Made by a program: the position numbers and the translations under genes. Source: an uncultured Cellvibrio sp. (lineage in GTDB: Bacteria; Pseudomonadota; Gammaproteobacteria; Pseudomonadales; Cellvibrionaceae). Taken from it: a stretch of 37,004 nucleotides of DNA. Below, in pieces: positions 24,105-33,585 of the stretch (position 1 is its first letter; every line of letters begins with the position of its first letter). The stretch covers positions 1-37,004 of the forward strand of contig CAIOHY010000625.1 of the NCBI GenBank assembly GCA_903858205.1, given 5' to 3'. The notes below the pieces were generated by a model. That model did not search any database, was not told where the DNA came from, and saw nothing but the letters and a program-made list of their open reading frames with translations.

Positions 24105-26588
24105 TTATTCTTTACCAATCACGCGAAAACGTCGCTCCAACTTATAACCTTGTTTATCGACAATCAGCAGCCTGTGTAGACCCGGCTCAAGCGCGGCTTC
24201 CCGTTCGTGAAAGATTTTGGTTTCACCCAGAAATTCATCGTCGAGATGCCAATACAAGTGCGCCGCAGGATTTCGGTGTACCGCTTTTAAGATCACGCGG
24301 CTGCGTTTGCCGTCCAGATCCATCGGAATATAAATGCGGCTCTCTTCGTTGGGGTAAACCAATTCAATCGGCTGATCTTCATCGACTTGCAATAATTCGC
24401 TCAAACAATCGCTGCGCCAGGGCGGCAGGGCTTTGTATTCGCTGTGATGCTGCCGCCAATAAAATTCCTGTGTGGGTGGCAGCACAAACCAATCGCGCGC
24501 TTGCATATTACTCACGGTTTCGCAGCGGCTGTGTACGCGAAATTGTTCATTGCTATCGAGATGAATACGGCGATGCGTTTTAGTGACTTTATCAAAATGA
24601 CTGGTGATGGGAATTTGCATGTCCACAGCATCACATTGCCCGCCGGTGAGATAGCCATCGTCTTTGCACACCGAAATGGTTTTGAGTGCGTGAGCGGGTT
24701 TCGCAAACCAATTCACGCTCGGCAACGCATCGAACACATCAAATAAAATCGGTGCAGCGCTACTTTGGCCGCTAATAAAACTCGCTGGCTCACCACCCGC
24801 ATTACCTACCCAGACACCGAGTGTGTAGCGGCCGTTGCTGCCAATCGCCCACGCATCGCGCAAGCCATAACTGGTGCCGGTTTTCCACGCGATGGTTTGG
24901 CTGCCGGAAAAATCGCGCCAGTAATTATCATTGCCGGGGCGGGCGACATCGATCAAAGCTTGCAAGGTTAACCAGGCGGCGCCTTGTTGCATCACCGGTT
25001 TAATTGATAGTGTTTTTTGTCGCTGCAGATCTTTCTGTAAAAGCAACGTCGGTGCGGGCTGATTGATATTACCGTCGCGTGCACTGGCGGCGACGCGTGC
25101 ATAAATGCCGGTGAGATCCCACAGGGTTCCCTCTGCTCCACCCAAAATTAATGTGAGACCATAATCATCAGCGGGGCGAAACAGAGTGGTCATCCCCATC
25201 GCCTGTAATTTTTCCTGAAATTTTCCAATGCCGTAATCGCGCAACATGCGCACTGAGGGAATATTTAATGAGTGTGCCAATGCAAATTGTGCGGGCACTG
25301 CACCGCGAAAACTGCGGTCATAATTTTTCGGGCTGTAACCGCCGAACTGCGTGGGAATATCGGGAATTAAGCTGGTGGGCGCCAACTCGCCTTCTTGCAA
25401 CATCAATCCGTAAAGCAGCGGTTTTAAAATACTGCCAGTGGAGCGCGGGCGCTGTATTAAATCCAAATCAGGCGCATAGCGCTGTTGCTTTTGCCACGCC
25501 TGATTACCGACGTAGGCCAGGGTTTCCATGCGCTCATGATCAATCAATAACAGTGCAATATTATTCACACCTTCATTGGCCAAGCGCAGACTATGGCGCT
25601 CTGCGATTTGTGCGGCAATACGTTGGATAAATGGATCGATACTGCTGTGAAATAAATGTTGTTCGCTTTGCTGTTTTTTTAAGGTCGCCAATAAGTGGGG
25701 CGCGAGTTGCGGCAGCGATTGCGGACGCTCAGGCAGAGGTTCAATTAATGCCAGCTGCAAATCCAGATCAGAAAAATATTTTTCTGCGTGCATTCGCCGC
25801 AATAAACGATCGCGTTTTTGTTGTAGCAAATCGCGTTGGCGCCCAGGATGAATCAGTGCAGGGCTATTGGGCAAAACAGCGAGCAACGCAGATTCAGCCC
25901 AGGATAAATGTTCCGGCGCGCGCCCAAAATAACGCCAGGCCGCCGCACGCAAACCCACAATGTTGCCACCAAACGGCGCATGACTCGCGTAGTGAATTAA
26001 TAATTCCTCTTTGCTAAAACGCCACTCCAATTGGAAGGCACTGCCCGCTTCTAACAGTTTGCTGGCAATGCTGCGCGCGGGTAATTTTTTATTTTGCTGT
26101 TGATGTTCTGCCTGACGCAGCAGACGCGCCAATTGCATGCTGATGGTACTACCGCCACTGGTGACTTTTCCGGCTTGCAGGTTACCTTGCAAGGCACGCG
26201 CAATTGCGAACGGATTTATTCCGGGATGGCGATAAAAATGTTGATCCTCAAATAGCAGCAAGGACTTTTTATATTTATCCGGCAATGATTCTACCGGCGT
26301 GAAACGCCATTGCTGATCAGCGGCAATACCCGCGCCCAACAAACTGCCATCACGCGCTAACAGGAGCTTCGCGTAAGGCGTGTACGTTAATGATGACGGC
26401 AGAGGAGAAAATTGTAATGCAAGTAAAATCACACAGATGACGAGCAAAAGCGCGCGTATCATGTTGTAATTTTTATGGGAGCTGTGGTTGTTATGGATGT
26501 TATGGTTACCTGAGCGGAATTTACTGCGCAAACCCTGAAGCAGGTAGGGATTGCGCAGCCTTAACATCCATCGGAGAAAACTGTGCAC
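24105..26588 (-). CDS. pbpC: Penicillin-binding protein 1C (bifunctional-type peptidoglycan synthase)
   Basis: Up to 827 residues: an N-terminal membrane helix (ALLLVICVILLALQF, 46-60), a GT51 glycosyltransferase domain with catalytic Glu114 in LLFEDQHFYRHPG and TSGGSTISMQLAR, a transpeptidase domain with S386-I-L-K, S440-L-N and K569-T-G-T, and a C-terminal PBP1C domain (from about 740). All catalytic motifs are intact. GTG at 26588 has AAAGGA 5 bases upstream and begins 24 bases past hemY; ATG at 26462 would remove a His/Asn-rich 42-residue extension but has no ribosome binding site. GTG is preferred, moderately. In enterics pbpC pairs with an alpha-2-macroglobulin gene; here it follows heme genes instead. 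Confidence 0.94.
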   Translation of the reverse strand: MHSFLRWMLRLRNPYLLQGLRSKFRSGNHNIHNNHSSHKNYNMIRALLLVICVILLALQFSPLPSSLTYTPYAKLLLARDGSLLGAGIAADQQWRFTPVESLPDKYKKSLLLFEDQHFYRHPGINPFAIARALQGNLQAGKVTSGGSTISMQLARLLRQAEHQQQNKKLPARSIASKLLEAGSAFQLEWRFSKEELLIHYASHAPFGGNIVGLRAAAWRYFGRAPEHLSWAESALLAVLPNSPALIHPGRQRDLLQQKRDRLLRRMHAEKYFSDLDLQLALIEPLPERPQSLPQLAPHLLATLKKQQSEQHLFHSSIDPFIQRIAAQIAERHSLRLANEGVNNIALLLIDHERMETLAYVGNQAWQKQQRYAPDLDLIQRPRSTGSILKPLLYGLMLQEGELAPTSLIPDIPTQFGGYSPKNYDRSFRGAVPAQFALAHSLNIPSVRMLRDYGIGKFQEKLQAMGMTTLFRPADDYGLTLILGGAEGTLWDLTGIYARVAASARDGNINQPAPTLLLQKDLQRQKTLSIKPVMQQGAAWLTLQALIDVARPGNDNYWRDFSGSQTIAWKTGTSYGLRDAWAIGSNGRYTLGVWVGNAGGEPASFISGQSSAAPILFDVFDALPSVNWFAKPAHALKTISVCKDDGYLTGGQCDAVDMQIPITSHFDKVTKTHRRIHLDSNEQFRVHSRCETVSNMQARDWFVLPPTQEFYWRQHHSEYKALPPWRSDCLSELLQVDEDQPIELVYPNEESRIYIPMDLDGKRSRVILKAVHRNPAAHLYWHLDDEFLGETKIFHEREAALEPGLHRLLIVDKQGYKLERRFRVIGKE

Positions 26589-26612
26589 GGAAGTCCTTTG
26601 CGCGAGCAGCTA

Positions 26613-27821
26613 TTATTTGTTGTGACCGGCGATTAACAAACTCTGCTGATAAAATTCGGCGCTTTTTTTGTGATCGCCCAATTTTTCCATCAGCCGCGCC
26701 AGCTCCACCATCGCTTCTAAACTCTGCTGTTGATTCAAACTGCGCTGAAAATACTCGCGCGCCAATTCCCATTGCTGATTGCGCAACATCAATCGCCCCA
26801 TGGTGATCAAAAGCGCGGGATCTTGCGGCTTGGTCTTCAACCAGCCTTCAACGGTGCGGATTTGACTGTGAATTTCTTTCACTTGCAAACGGCCATAAAG
26901 ATTTACCAAAGGCTCGTACCAATTATTGGATAAGGCCTTGCGTACAATGACCTCTGCTTCCTGATCCTGATAATTTTCAGCGAGCGCTTGCGCGTAAGCG
27001 GTAATGACTGCGGGTAATTTTTGCACGCTGCGCGAGAAAGATTTCCACATGGTTTGCAATGCAGGTAAACGCTCGGCAATCAGTAAGGATTTACTTTGTT
27101 CACTGTGCGCTTTCATTTTTTCGCAGGCCAGCAATACTTCCAATGCTTCAAATTCGACGTTGGATAGGACTTTGGCTTTGCGCATGACCGGGAACATATC
27201 TTCCAACGCGCGCCAATTTTTCTGCGCAATATAGATATGGTGCATTAAATCCAGCACGGCGGCCTGACGTGGCATTTTGATATCAATCGGCTTTAAAATT
27301 TCAATCGCTTTTTCATAGCGGCCAGACTGGACATGCAAACGCGCGCGCGTGAGCGCTACTGGCAATTCGCTGTGCGCAAGCGTGAGCGCTTTATCGAGAA
27401 TATTGTCGGCCTCGGCTTCATCGCCCATTTCAAAACTGCTGCGTGCAGCGGCGATATAGTTGGCGAGTGGATACTCCACTTTATCGAGCGTGCGCACCAA
27501 TTTTTTGCGTGCCTCCAGCCAATCGCCCGTGAGGTAATCCACCATACCGGTAGCGGCACGTTTTTGCGCGCGCTCAACACTGCCAAATAAAAATATTTCG
27601 CGGAAACGGCGCACCATTTCCACACTGCTTAGCATTAATTTCCGCACAAACCAAACGGTTACATACAAGAGTGCCAACGCCAGAGCAGCAACCCAGAGGG
27701 TCATCTCAATCGTTTTGGTGCCATAGGCAATTAACAAATAGCCGTCTCCGCGCCAGAGCAGAAATACTAAACCACTGGCAAGCAACAAAAAGAAAATGGC
27801 TTTTAACAGGCGACGTCTCAT
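26613..27821 (-). CDS. hemY: HemY-family TPR membrane protein of the heme operon
   Basis: A 402-residue inner-membrane protein with two N-terminal helices (about 7-22 and 40-58) and a cytoplasmic or periplasmic TPR-rich body. The conserved HemY_N region (GDGYLLIAYGTKTIEMTLWV) is clear. This is the gammaproteobacterial HemY, not the Bacillus protoporphyrinogen oxidase of that name; it is linked to heme homeostasis and may organise late pathway enzymes. Its ATG overlaps the hemX stop by 4 bp (ATGA type), and pbpC begins 24 bases downstream. Confidence 0.93.
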   Translation of the reverse strand: MRRRLLKAIFFLLLASGLVFLLWRGDGYLLIAYGTKTIEMTLWVAALALALLYVTVWFVRKLMLSSVEMVRRFREIFLFGSVERAQKRAATGMVDYLTGDWLEARKKLVRTLDKVEYPLANYIAAARSSFEMGDEAEADNILDKALTLAHSELPVALTRARLHVQSGRYEKAIEILKPIDIKMPRQAAVLDLMHHIYIAQKNWRALEDMFPVMRKAKVLSNVEFEALEVLLACEKMKAHSEQSKSLLIAERLPALQTMWKSFSRSVQKLPAVITAYAQALAENYQDQEAEVIVRKALSNNWYEPLVNLYGRLQVKEIHSQIRTVEGWLKTKPQDPALLITMGRLMLRNQQWELAREYFQRSLNQQQSLEAMVELARLMEKLGDHKKSAEFYQQSLLIAGHNK

Positions 27822-28906
27822 TGGCGCACCCCGCGCCGGGCAGCGGCCATTTTTTCCCGTTTGGCAATGTAATCCGCAAGGGCCGCTGACGAATTACTGA
27901 AATTGGTCAAATCTGGTGAGACTTCTTCTTGTTGCAAGGCTTGCAATTCCTCCAACACGGCGGCCGCTTTTTCGTTGAGACTGTAGTACTGGTTAATCCA
28001 ATTTTGCGCCTTGACCAAACTTTCCTGATAAATACTTTCTTCGTTACGCAAGAGGGCGACCTGCGCCTGCTCAAGCATCAAGCGCAAATTTTGCTGCAGG
28101 TATTTTTGTTCCGAGGGCGGCAATACGGCATTGATGGTTTTACCGTGGTCGCGCACACGCACGTAGGAGCCCAACTTATGCATAAGTGCATAAAAGTTGC
28201 GTGTGAGTTTTTGTTTGAAAGTTTCGTCTGCTGGAGCAACATCTTCTTCCAGCACTTCTTCTTGCGTACCTAAAGGCTCAATAAAAGGAATGGCATCAAT
28301 CTGATTGGAGAGCGCCGACAAGCGCAGATAGATTCCCTCACGATCGATCACTCCTGCTAATTTTAAAACCGCAATTTCCTCCGCCAAGAGTTTGCGCACG
28401 CCTACCAAATCGGCCTGATCAATATCGCGCAGAACGTCATCGGCAGAGATCGCTAACGAGAGCGCATTTTGACTATCTTTTTCCAATAAAATGCGTTGAT
28501 CCGCAAGACGCAATAAATATTGAGCTTCTTGTAATTTCCATTCATCCCGATTAACACTCGACAGCGACAGCAGGCGCGCATTATTGCTATCCACTTGTTC
28601 CGCAAGATCATTCAAGTTAGTTTGAATTGACGCTTGCTGCTCAACAAATTCTTTATCCAAATTATCTTCAAGTAGCTGCTGGCGAGTTTCTAACGCCTGC
28701 GCTTGCTGTTCAATCTGCGAGCGCAAGTTATCGATAACGTCTTTCTGAACTTCAGATTGTTTCAACACAAAAAGTGCGCCGTAAACAATCGCCGCCACAA
28801 TCAGCAACACAAATAACCACAAAAGTGCAAAGCTGCCCGTGTATTTTTTGGTTTGCACAGGGGCACTGTTTATTGGTTGTTGGATACTCGTATCGGAATC
28901 AGTCAC
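27818..28906 (-). CDS. hemX: HemX-family protein
   Basis: A 362-residue protein with one membrane helix (FALLWLFVLLIVAAIVYGALF, about 26-46) and a long coiled coil (about 55-110, rich in Gln/Leu/Glu) before the conserved HemX core (PF04375), recognised by WKLQEAQYLLRLADQRILLE and the RDIDQADLVGVRKLLAEEI region. Although often annotated as uroporphyrinogen-III C-methyltransferase, it has no methyltransferase motifs; it is a HemX-type regulatory or scaffold protein. It starts 4 bases after the hemD stop and overlaps hemY by 4 bp, consistent with a tightly coupled operon. Confidence 0.93.
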   Translation of the reverse strand: MTDSDTSIQQPINSAPVQTKKYTGSFALLWLFVLLIVAAIVYGALFVLKQSEVQKDVIDNLRSQIEQQAQALETRQQLLEDNLDKEFVEQQASIQTNLNDLAEQVDSNNARLLSLSSVNRDEWKLQEAQYLLRLADQRILLEKDSQNALSLAISADDVLRDIDQADLVGVRKLLAEEIAVLKLAGVIDREGIYLRLSALSNQIDAIPFIEPLGTQEEVLEEDVAPADETFKQKLTRNFYALMHKLGSYVRVRDHGKTINAVLPPSEQKYLQQNLRLMLEQAQVALLRNEESIYQESLVKAQNWINQYYSLNEKAAAVLEELQALQQEEVSPDLTNFSNSSAALADYIAKREKMAAARRGVRQ

Positions 28907-28910
28907 TGTA

Positions 28911-29759
28911 TTAATCCTGTAATGAAATGCACTCGTGCGTGCGACAATAATGTAACAAGGCGGCGGTCATCGCATTATCGGTGGCATTTTCGGCGCAGAT
29001 AATTCGTTTGAATCCTGCATCCTGTGCTGCTGCAACAACTCGCTGACTGGGCACCAACAAAAGATTGTGTTGCATCCATGCACGCGCTTGCTCTTGTTGT
29101 GCAGCTGGCAACTGTGCCAGCAGAGCCAAAAGATTTTGTAAGCTTTCGCCACTATGTAGACTCAGAATTATCTGCGCGGCAGATGCGTCCGTAGAAACAA
29201 GTAATTGCTGCAACTGTTCGCCGGCCACTGCAGGCAAAGCGCGTTCGTACAATTCACAATAATCAACCCAGGCACCGCGCTGGCGCAACTCCTCTGCGAG
29301 ATGACCGCGCCCGCCGCAACCGCGAAAAATCAGGATTTTTTCGCCATCAACGTCTTGCAAGTGCTCTGCACGTAATAAATCTTCACTGGTCATTCCACCA
29401 CTGGCGCTCACCGCAAGATCTTGCACCGCGACACCATAGCTGGCCAATTTTTTTGCGGTAGTCGCGCCTACGGCGAAAAAATCAATCCCGACAGGCAATT
29501 GCGGCCAGTAATCCTCTAACCACTCCATGCCGTAGTCAACGGCATTTTGGCTGACAAAAATAACTTTCTGGTAGAGGTCAAAATCCAGAATTTTATTTTT
29601 GATCGCGCGAATTTTATCTTCTGCAGCAACCGGTGAAATTTCCAGCAAATGTAGTTTTGCGCAGTGAAAATCCAAAGCCTGCAACTGCGACCCCCAAACA
29701 GCCGCTTGCGCTTCAGGCCGGGTGATAACAACACAATAATCCTGCGGTGAATCGACCAT
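28911..29759 (-). CDS. hemD: Uroporphyrinogen-III synthase
   Basis: A 282-residue cytosolic enzyme that cyclises hydroxymethylbilane with D-ring inversion to uroporphyrinogen III. HemD proteins are poorly conserved, but the start VVITRPEAQAAVWGSQLQAL, the VIFVSQNAVDYG segment (the usual FTSxNAV position), the FAVGATTAKKL loop and the late LVPSQRVVAAAQDAGF are typical. It begins 3 bases past the hemC stop, in the standard hemC-hemD order. Confidence 0.93.
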   Translation of the reverse strand: MVDSPQDYCVVITRPEAQAAVWGSQLQALDFHCAKLHLLEISPVAAEDKIRAIKNKILDFDLYQKVIFVSQNAVDYGMEWLEDYWPQLPVGIDFFAVGATTAKKLASYGVAVQDLAVSASGGMTSEDLLRAEHLQDVDGEKILIFRGCGGRGHLAEELRQRGAWVDYCELYERALPAVAGEQLQQLLVSTDASAAQIILSLHSGESLQNLLALLAQLPAAQQEQARAWMQHNLLLVPSQRVVAAAQDAGFKRIICAENATDNAMTAALLHYCRTHECISLQD

Positions 29760-29762
29760 GAG

Positions 29763-30707
29763 TTATTCCGCGTCTGCGTAAACCGCCGCGAGAATTTTAT
29801 CGGCACCGGCGGCAAGTAAACGCTCAGCTAATTCGACGCCGATTTTTTCCGCATCGGCCACCGGGCCAGTGATTTCATCGAACAACATTTGGCTGCCATC
29901 CGGCGCGCCGACCAGTCCACGCAACCATAGATTGTCGTCGCGATGGATAGCATAACAAGCGATAGGTACCTGACAGCCGCCTTGCAAATGGCGATTCATC
30001 GCACGTTCCGCGAGCACTTGTTCAGCGGTGGTTTGATGATGCAAAGGCTTGAGTAATTCGATTGTGGCAATGTCATCAACACGGCATTCAATCCCGACTG
30101 CGCCCTGCCCACCTGCCGGTAAACTTTGCTCGGGAGCGAGGTAGTCGCGGATACGTGTTTTCAATTCGAGGCGAATCAGTCCGGCAGCAGCAAGGATAAT
30201 TGCATCATATTCACCATCATCCAATTTCTGCAGGCGTGTCTGTACGTTGCCGCGCAAAAAAGTGATCTGTAAATCCGGGCGGCTTGCGAGCAACTGACAT
30301 TGGCGACGCAAGCTGGATGTGCCCACAACCGCACCCTGCGGCAACTCATCGAGTGAATTAAATCGATTGGATACAAACGCATCGCGCGCGTCTTCGCGCG
30401 GGCAGATAACTGAAAGGCCCAGACCAGCGGGGAAATCCATGGGCACATCTTTCATCGAGTGCACGGCGATATCCGCCTCATCGGCCAACAGCGCCTGTTC
30501 AAGCTCTTTGACAAACAGACCTTTGCCGCCGACTTTGGCCAGGGGAACGTCGAGAATTTTGTCGCCGCGGCTGGTGAGCGGAACCAGCTCAACGAGCAGA
30601 CCGGGATGGTGTTTTTCCAATTCAGCTTTGACATATTCAGCCTGCCAGAGGGCAAGCAAACTTTTACGGGTGGCGATACGCAGCGGGCGCGTGGCGGAGT
30701 AAGTCAT
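29763..30707 (-). CDS. hemC: Porphobilinogen deaminase (hydroxymethylbilane synthase)
   Basis: A 314-residue cytosolic enzyme that joins four porphobilinogens into hydroxymethylbilane. Visible hallmarks are the N-terminal [14 protein letters not shown], the catalytic Asp87 in [11 protein letters not shown], the Arg-rich [11 protein letters not shown] loop near 129-139, and Cys245 in GGCQVPIA, the dipyrromethane cofactor attachment site. The frame runs upstream to 30842, but the ATG at 30707 is the family start; the ribosome binding site is weak. First gene of hemCDXY; the promoter should lie in the 95-bp gap up to the potD terminator. Confidence 0.96.
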   Translation of the reverse strand: MTYSATRPLRIATRKSLLALWQAEYVKAELEKHHPGLLVELVPLTSRGDKILDVPLAKVGGKGLFVKELEQALLADEADIAVHSMKDVPMDFPAGLGLSVICPREDARDAFVSNRFNSLDELPQGAVVGTSSLRRQCQLLASRPDLQITFLRGNVQTRLQKLDDGEYDAIILAAAGLIRLELKTRIRDYLAPEQSLPAGGQGAVGIECRVDDIATIELLKPLHHQTTAEQVLAERAMNRHLQGGCQVPIACYAIHRDDNLWLRGLVGAPDGSQMLFDEITGPVADAEKIGVELAERLLAAGADKILAAVYADAE

Positions 30708-30801
30708 GGTAGAGATCACACTATTCGAATAATAGCGGCCATGATAACACTCTGACTTGCGATAGGGATTGGTGGATGTTTGCGGCAGGGGAATCTGCGC
30801 C

Positions 30802-30831
30802 AAAAAAAACGCCAGCGTTGTAAGCTGGCGT
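30802..30831 (-). terminator. Intrinsic terminator after potD
   Basis: On the minus strand a perfect 8-bp stem ACGCCAGC/GCTGGCGT with a 7-base loop runs into eight T residues (two shared with the stem foot). It starts about 29 bases after the potD stop and isolates potABCD from hemC. Confidence 0.9.
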
Positions 30832-30859
30832 CTTGTGAGCACTCGGATGCTGCGGGAGT

Positions 30860-31960
30860 TTATTGACCCGCTTTTAGCAGTTCCCAGTATTTTTCGTATA
30901 CCAGAACGGTATCACCCAGGTCTTGATGGAAGCTGCCCTTGGCAATATCTTCAGCAGCAGGGAATACGGTTTTATTGGTACGCAGCGCCTCATCCAACAG
31001 TGCGATACCCGCAGTGTTTGGAGCCGCATAACCCAATTCTTCGATAGCCGCTTTCGCACTTTCAGCGCGCAGCATAAAATCGATGAACTTGTGCGCGTTT
31101 TCCACGTTGGCAGCGCCTTTTGGAATCACAAAGCTGTCAACCCAAAGTACTGCACCCTCTTCAGGATAGACGTATTGCAGGTCTTCCATCTCTTGTTGTG
31201 CCATGTAAGCTTCGCCATTCCAGATAGCACCGATGCTGACGTTGCCCTGAATCAACGGAGTCTTGGGCGAGTCGGAGTTGATCACTTTGATGCTTGGCCA
31301 AAGGGCTTTTAGCTTCTCGTAAGCCGCTTTGATTTCTTCTTCACTGGTGCTGTTATTTTGGAAACCGGCGACACGCAGACCAACATAGAAGTTGTCACGA
31401 ACGTCGTCCATGATCATCAACTTGCCGGCGTATTCGGGCTTCCACAAATCCGCCCACTTGGTGATTTTGCTGGCATCCACATCTTTGTTATTGATCGCAA
31501 TTGAGGTCGCACCCCAGAGGTAGGGAACACTGAAGTCATTATTGGGATCGTAAGGTTTGTTCATCATATTGGCGTCGAGGTTGCCGTAATTCGCCAAGAG
31601 GTCTTTTTTGATCGGCTGGATCAAACCCTCTTTACGCATTTTTTCAACGTAGAAGGTTGATGGGACAGCAATATCGTAACCCTTACCATCCATCAGTTTG
31701 ATTTTGGCGTACATCGCCTCATTACTTTCGTAGGTCGCGTACTCGACTTCAATACCGGTTTCTTTGGTGAATTGTTCCAAAACGGCTGCCGGAATGTACT
31801 CAGTCCAGTTGTAGATCACCACTTTTTGCGGACCAGCCGGTGCTGGCGCTTCAGTCGCCGCCGGTGTCGCTGCGGTAGTTTCAGCAGGTGCTTGGGTTTC
31901 GGATTTGTCGGAACATCCACTGATTAATAAGGCTGCGGCCAAGGCCAACCATTTTTTCAT
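30860..31960 (-). CDS. potD: Spermidine/putrescine-binding protein PotD, predicted lipoprotein
   Basis: A 366-residue periplasmic binding protein of the polyamine ABC importer. The mature part is strongly PotD-like throughout: [92 protein letters not shown]. The N-terminus [16 protein letters not shown] is a lipoprotein signal with Cys16 as the lipidation site, followed by an Ala/Thr/Pro linker of about 30 residues; E. coli PotD is not a lipoprotein. The ATG at 31960 follows the potC stop by one base, with GAGGATAA inside the end of potC. Last gene of the operon. Confidence 0.96.
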   Translation of the reverse strand: MKKWLALAAALLISGCSDKSETQAPAETTAATPAATEAPAPAGPQKVVIYNWTEYIPAAVLEQFTKETGIEVEYATYESNEAMYAKIKLMDGKGYDIAVPSTFYVEKMRKEGLIQPIKKDLLANYGNLDANMMNKPYDPNNDFSVPYLWGATSIAINNKDVDASKITKWADLWKPEYAGKLMIMDDVRDNFYVGLRVAGFQNNSTSEEEIKAAYEKLKALWPSIKVINSDSPKTPLIQGNVSIGAIWNGEAYMAQQEMEDLQYVYPEEGAVLWVDSFVIPKGAANVENAHKFIDFMLRAESAKAAIEELGYAAPNTAGIALLDEALRTNKTVFPAAEDIAKGSFHQDLGDTVLVYEKYWELLKAGQ

Positions 31961-31961
31961 C

Positions 31962-32729
31962 TTATTTATCCTCACGTAAGAGAAGTTGGGAAATAACAAC
32001 CAGTACCAAAGAGACGACCAACAAAATCGTCGAAATTGCATTTACCTCGGGCGAAACACCCACACGCACCATGGAATAAACCTTGAGCGGCAGGATTTCA
32101 TAACCGGGGCCAGTGACAAACGCACTCACAATCACGTCATCCAATGACAAGGTAAAACTCAACAACCATCCGGCCGCGACGGCGGGCAACGCCAGCGGCA
32201 GAATAATTTTCCAGAAAATACTACTTTCGGAAGCGCCCAGATCCCTTGCTGCTTCCAGCATTTTCATATCAAACCCTTTGAGGCGCGAGTAGACCGCAAC
32301 TATCACAAAAGGTAAACAGAAAGTGATATGGCCAATCACCAATGAGACAAATCCCAATTTTATCCCCAGCGCCATGAACACAATCAACAATGAAATCGCC
32401 ATGACAATTTCCGGTGTCAGCATACTCACAAACACCATGGATGACAGCAGGGCTTTACCCTTGAATTGATAGCGATGCAATGCAACAGCAGCAAGCGTGC
32501 CAATCACTGTGGCGACACTGGCAGCAACAATAGAAACTGTGAGCGAATTGAGCGCCGCAGTCATCAAACCGTCGTTGTTCCAGAACTTTTCATACCACTT
32601 GAAGGTAAAACCACCCCACTTGATGCCGTATTTGGATGCATTAAAGGAGTTCACCACCAGCACCAAAATGGGGATATAAATCATCGTGAGGACAAGCCCC
32701 ATAAAACCCCATCTAAAAATCGGAGCCAT
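31962..32729 (-). CDS. potC: Polyamine ABC transporter permease PotC
   Basis: A 255-residue inner-membrane permease with six hydrophobic segments and the EAA-type coupling loop AARDLGASESSIFWKIILP. The C-terminal DDVIVSAFVTGPG and ILPLKVYSMVRVGVSPEVNA are PotC/PotI hallmarks. The frame extends to 32801, but ATG 32729 (MAPIFRWGF) has GGGGGA 5 bases upstream and overlaps the potB stop by 17 bp. It pairs with PotB as the membrane channel. Confidence 0.95.
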   Translation of the reverse strand: MAPIFRWGFMGLVLTMIYIPILVLVVNSFNASKYGIKWGGFTFKWYEKFWNNDGLMTAALNSLTVSIVAASVATVIGTLAAVALHRYQFKGKALLSSMVFVSMLTPEIVMAISLLIVFMALGIKLGFVSLVIGHITFCLPFVIVAVYSRLKGFDMKMLEAARDLGASESSIFWKIILPLALPAVAAGWLLSFTLSLDDVIVSAFVTGPGYEILPLKVYSMVRVGVSPEVNAISTILLVVSLVLVVISQLLLREDK

Positions 32730-33585
32730 TGAGTCCCCCTTGCTTGCTGACAAAACGAGCGGCACGGAAATAGAGCCACAGCATAAAGCCCAGAAGCACA
32801 ATCAGAATCACGCTAAACGCGGAACCAAACGGCCAATCACGCGTATGCAGAAATTGGGTTTTGATCACGTTACCGAGCAGCAGATTTTTCGCACCGCCCA
32901 ACAAGTCAGAGATGTAGAACATCCCCATCGCCGGCAAGAGCACCATCAGGCATCCCGCCACAATACCAGGCGAGGTAAGCGGCACAGTGATATGCCAGAA
33001 GCGGCTCAGAGGGCCAGCACCCAGATCTTTCGCCGCATGATGTAAACGTACATCGAGCTTTTCTAACGCTGAATACAAAGGCAGCACCATAAATGGCAGC
33101 AGTATGTAGCAAAGGCCGAGGATCACCGCAAATTGCGTGTAGAGCAGCTGCAGGGGCTTATCGATAAAGCCAAGACCTAGCAGCGCCTTATTGATAACCC
33201 CCTGATTACCCAAAATAAATTGGATCGCATAAGTACGCACCAGGGAATTGGTCCAGAAAGGCAAAATCACCAGGAACAAAATTACCGGCTGCCAGCGCTT
33301 AGGCAGACTCACAATCGCCATCGCAAAGGGATAGCCAACTACCAAACAAAACACCATCGCCAGCAGCGACATGCGCAGAGAATCCCACAAAACCTGCAAG
33401 TAAAGCAGATCTAAAGTGCGCACATAGCTATCGGCATTAATGGGCAGACTGACGGTAGCCTGAGGGTCACGAGTTAGAAAGCTGGTAAGAATCACCAGCA
33501 AGTTGGGGAAAAAGACAAACAGCGTCAACCAGACGCTGGCAAGCCCAATTGCCCAAAAACGGAATTGGCCGGCACTAGACTTCAT
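32713..33585 (-). CDS. potB: Polyamine ABC transporter permease PotB
   Basis: A 290-residue inner-membrane permease with six hydrophobic segments. It follows E. coli PotB closely: [51 protein letters not shown], the EAA loop [20 protein letters not shown], and [17 protein letters not shown]. It overlaps potA by 11 bp and potC by 17 bp. Confidence 0.95.
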   Translation of the reverse strand: MKSSAGQFRFWAIGLASVWLTLFVFFPNLLVILTSFLTRDPQATVSLPINADSYVRTLDLLYLQVLWDSLRMSLLAMVFCLVVGYPFAMAIVSLPKRWQPVILFLVILPFWTNSLVRTYAIQFILGNQGVINKALLGLGFIDKPLQLLYTQFAVILGLCYILLPFMVLPLYSALEKLDVRLHHAAKDLGAGPLSRFWHITVPLTSPGIVAGCLMVLLPAMGMFYISDLLGGAKNLLLGNVIKTQFLHTRDWPFGSAFSVILIVLLGFMLWLYFRAARFVSKQGGLNGSDF

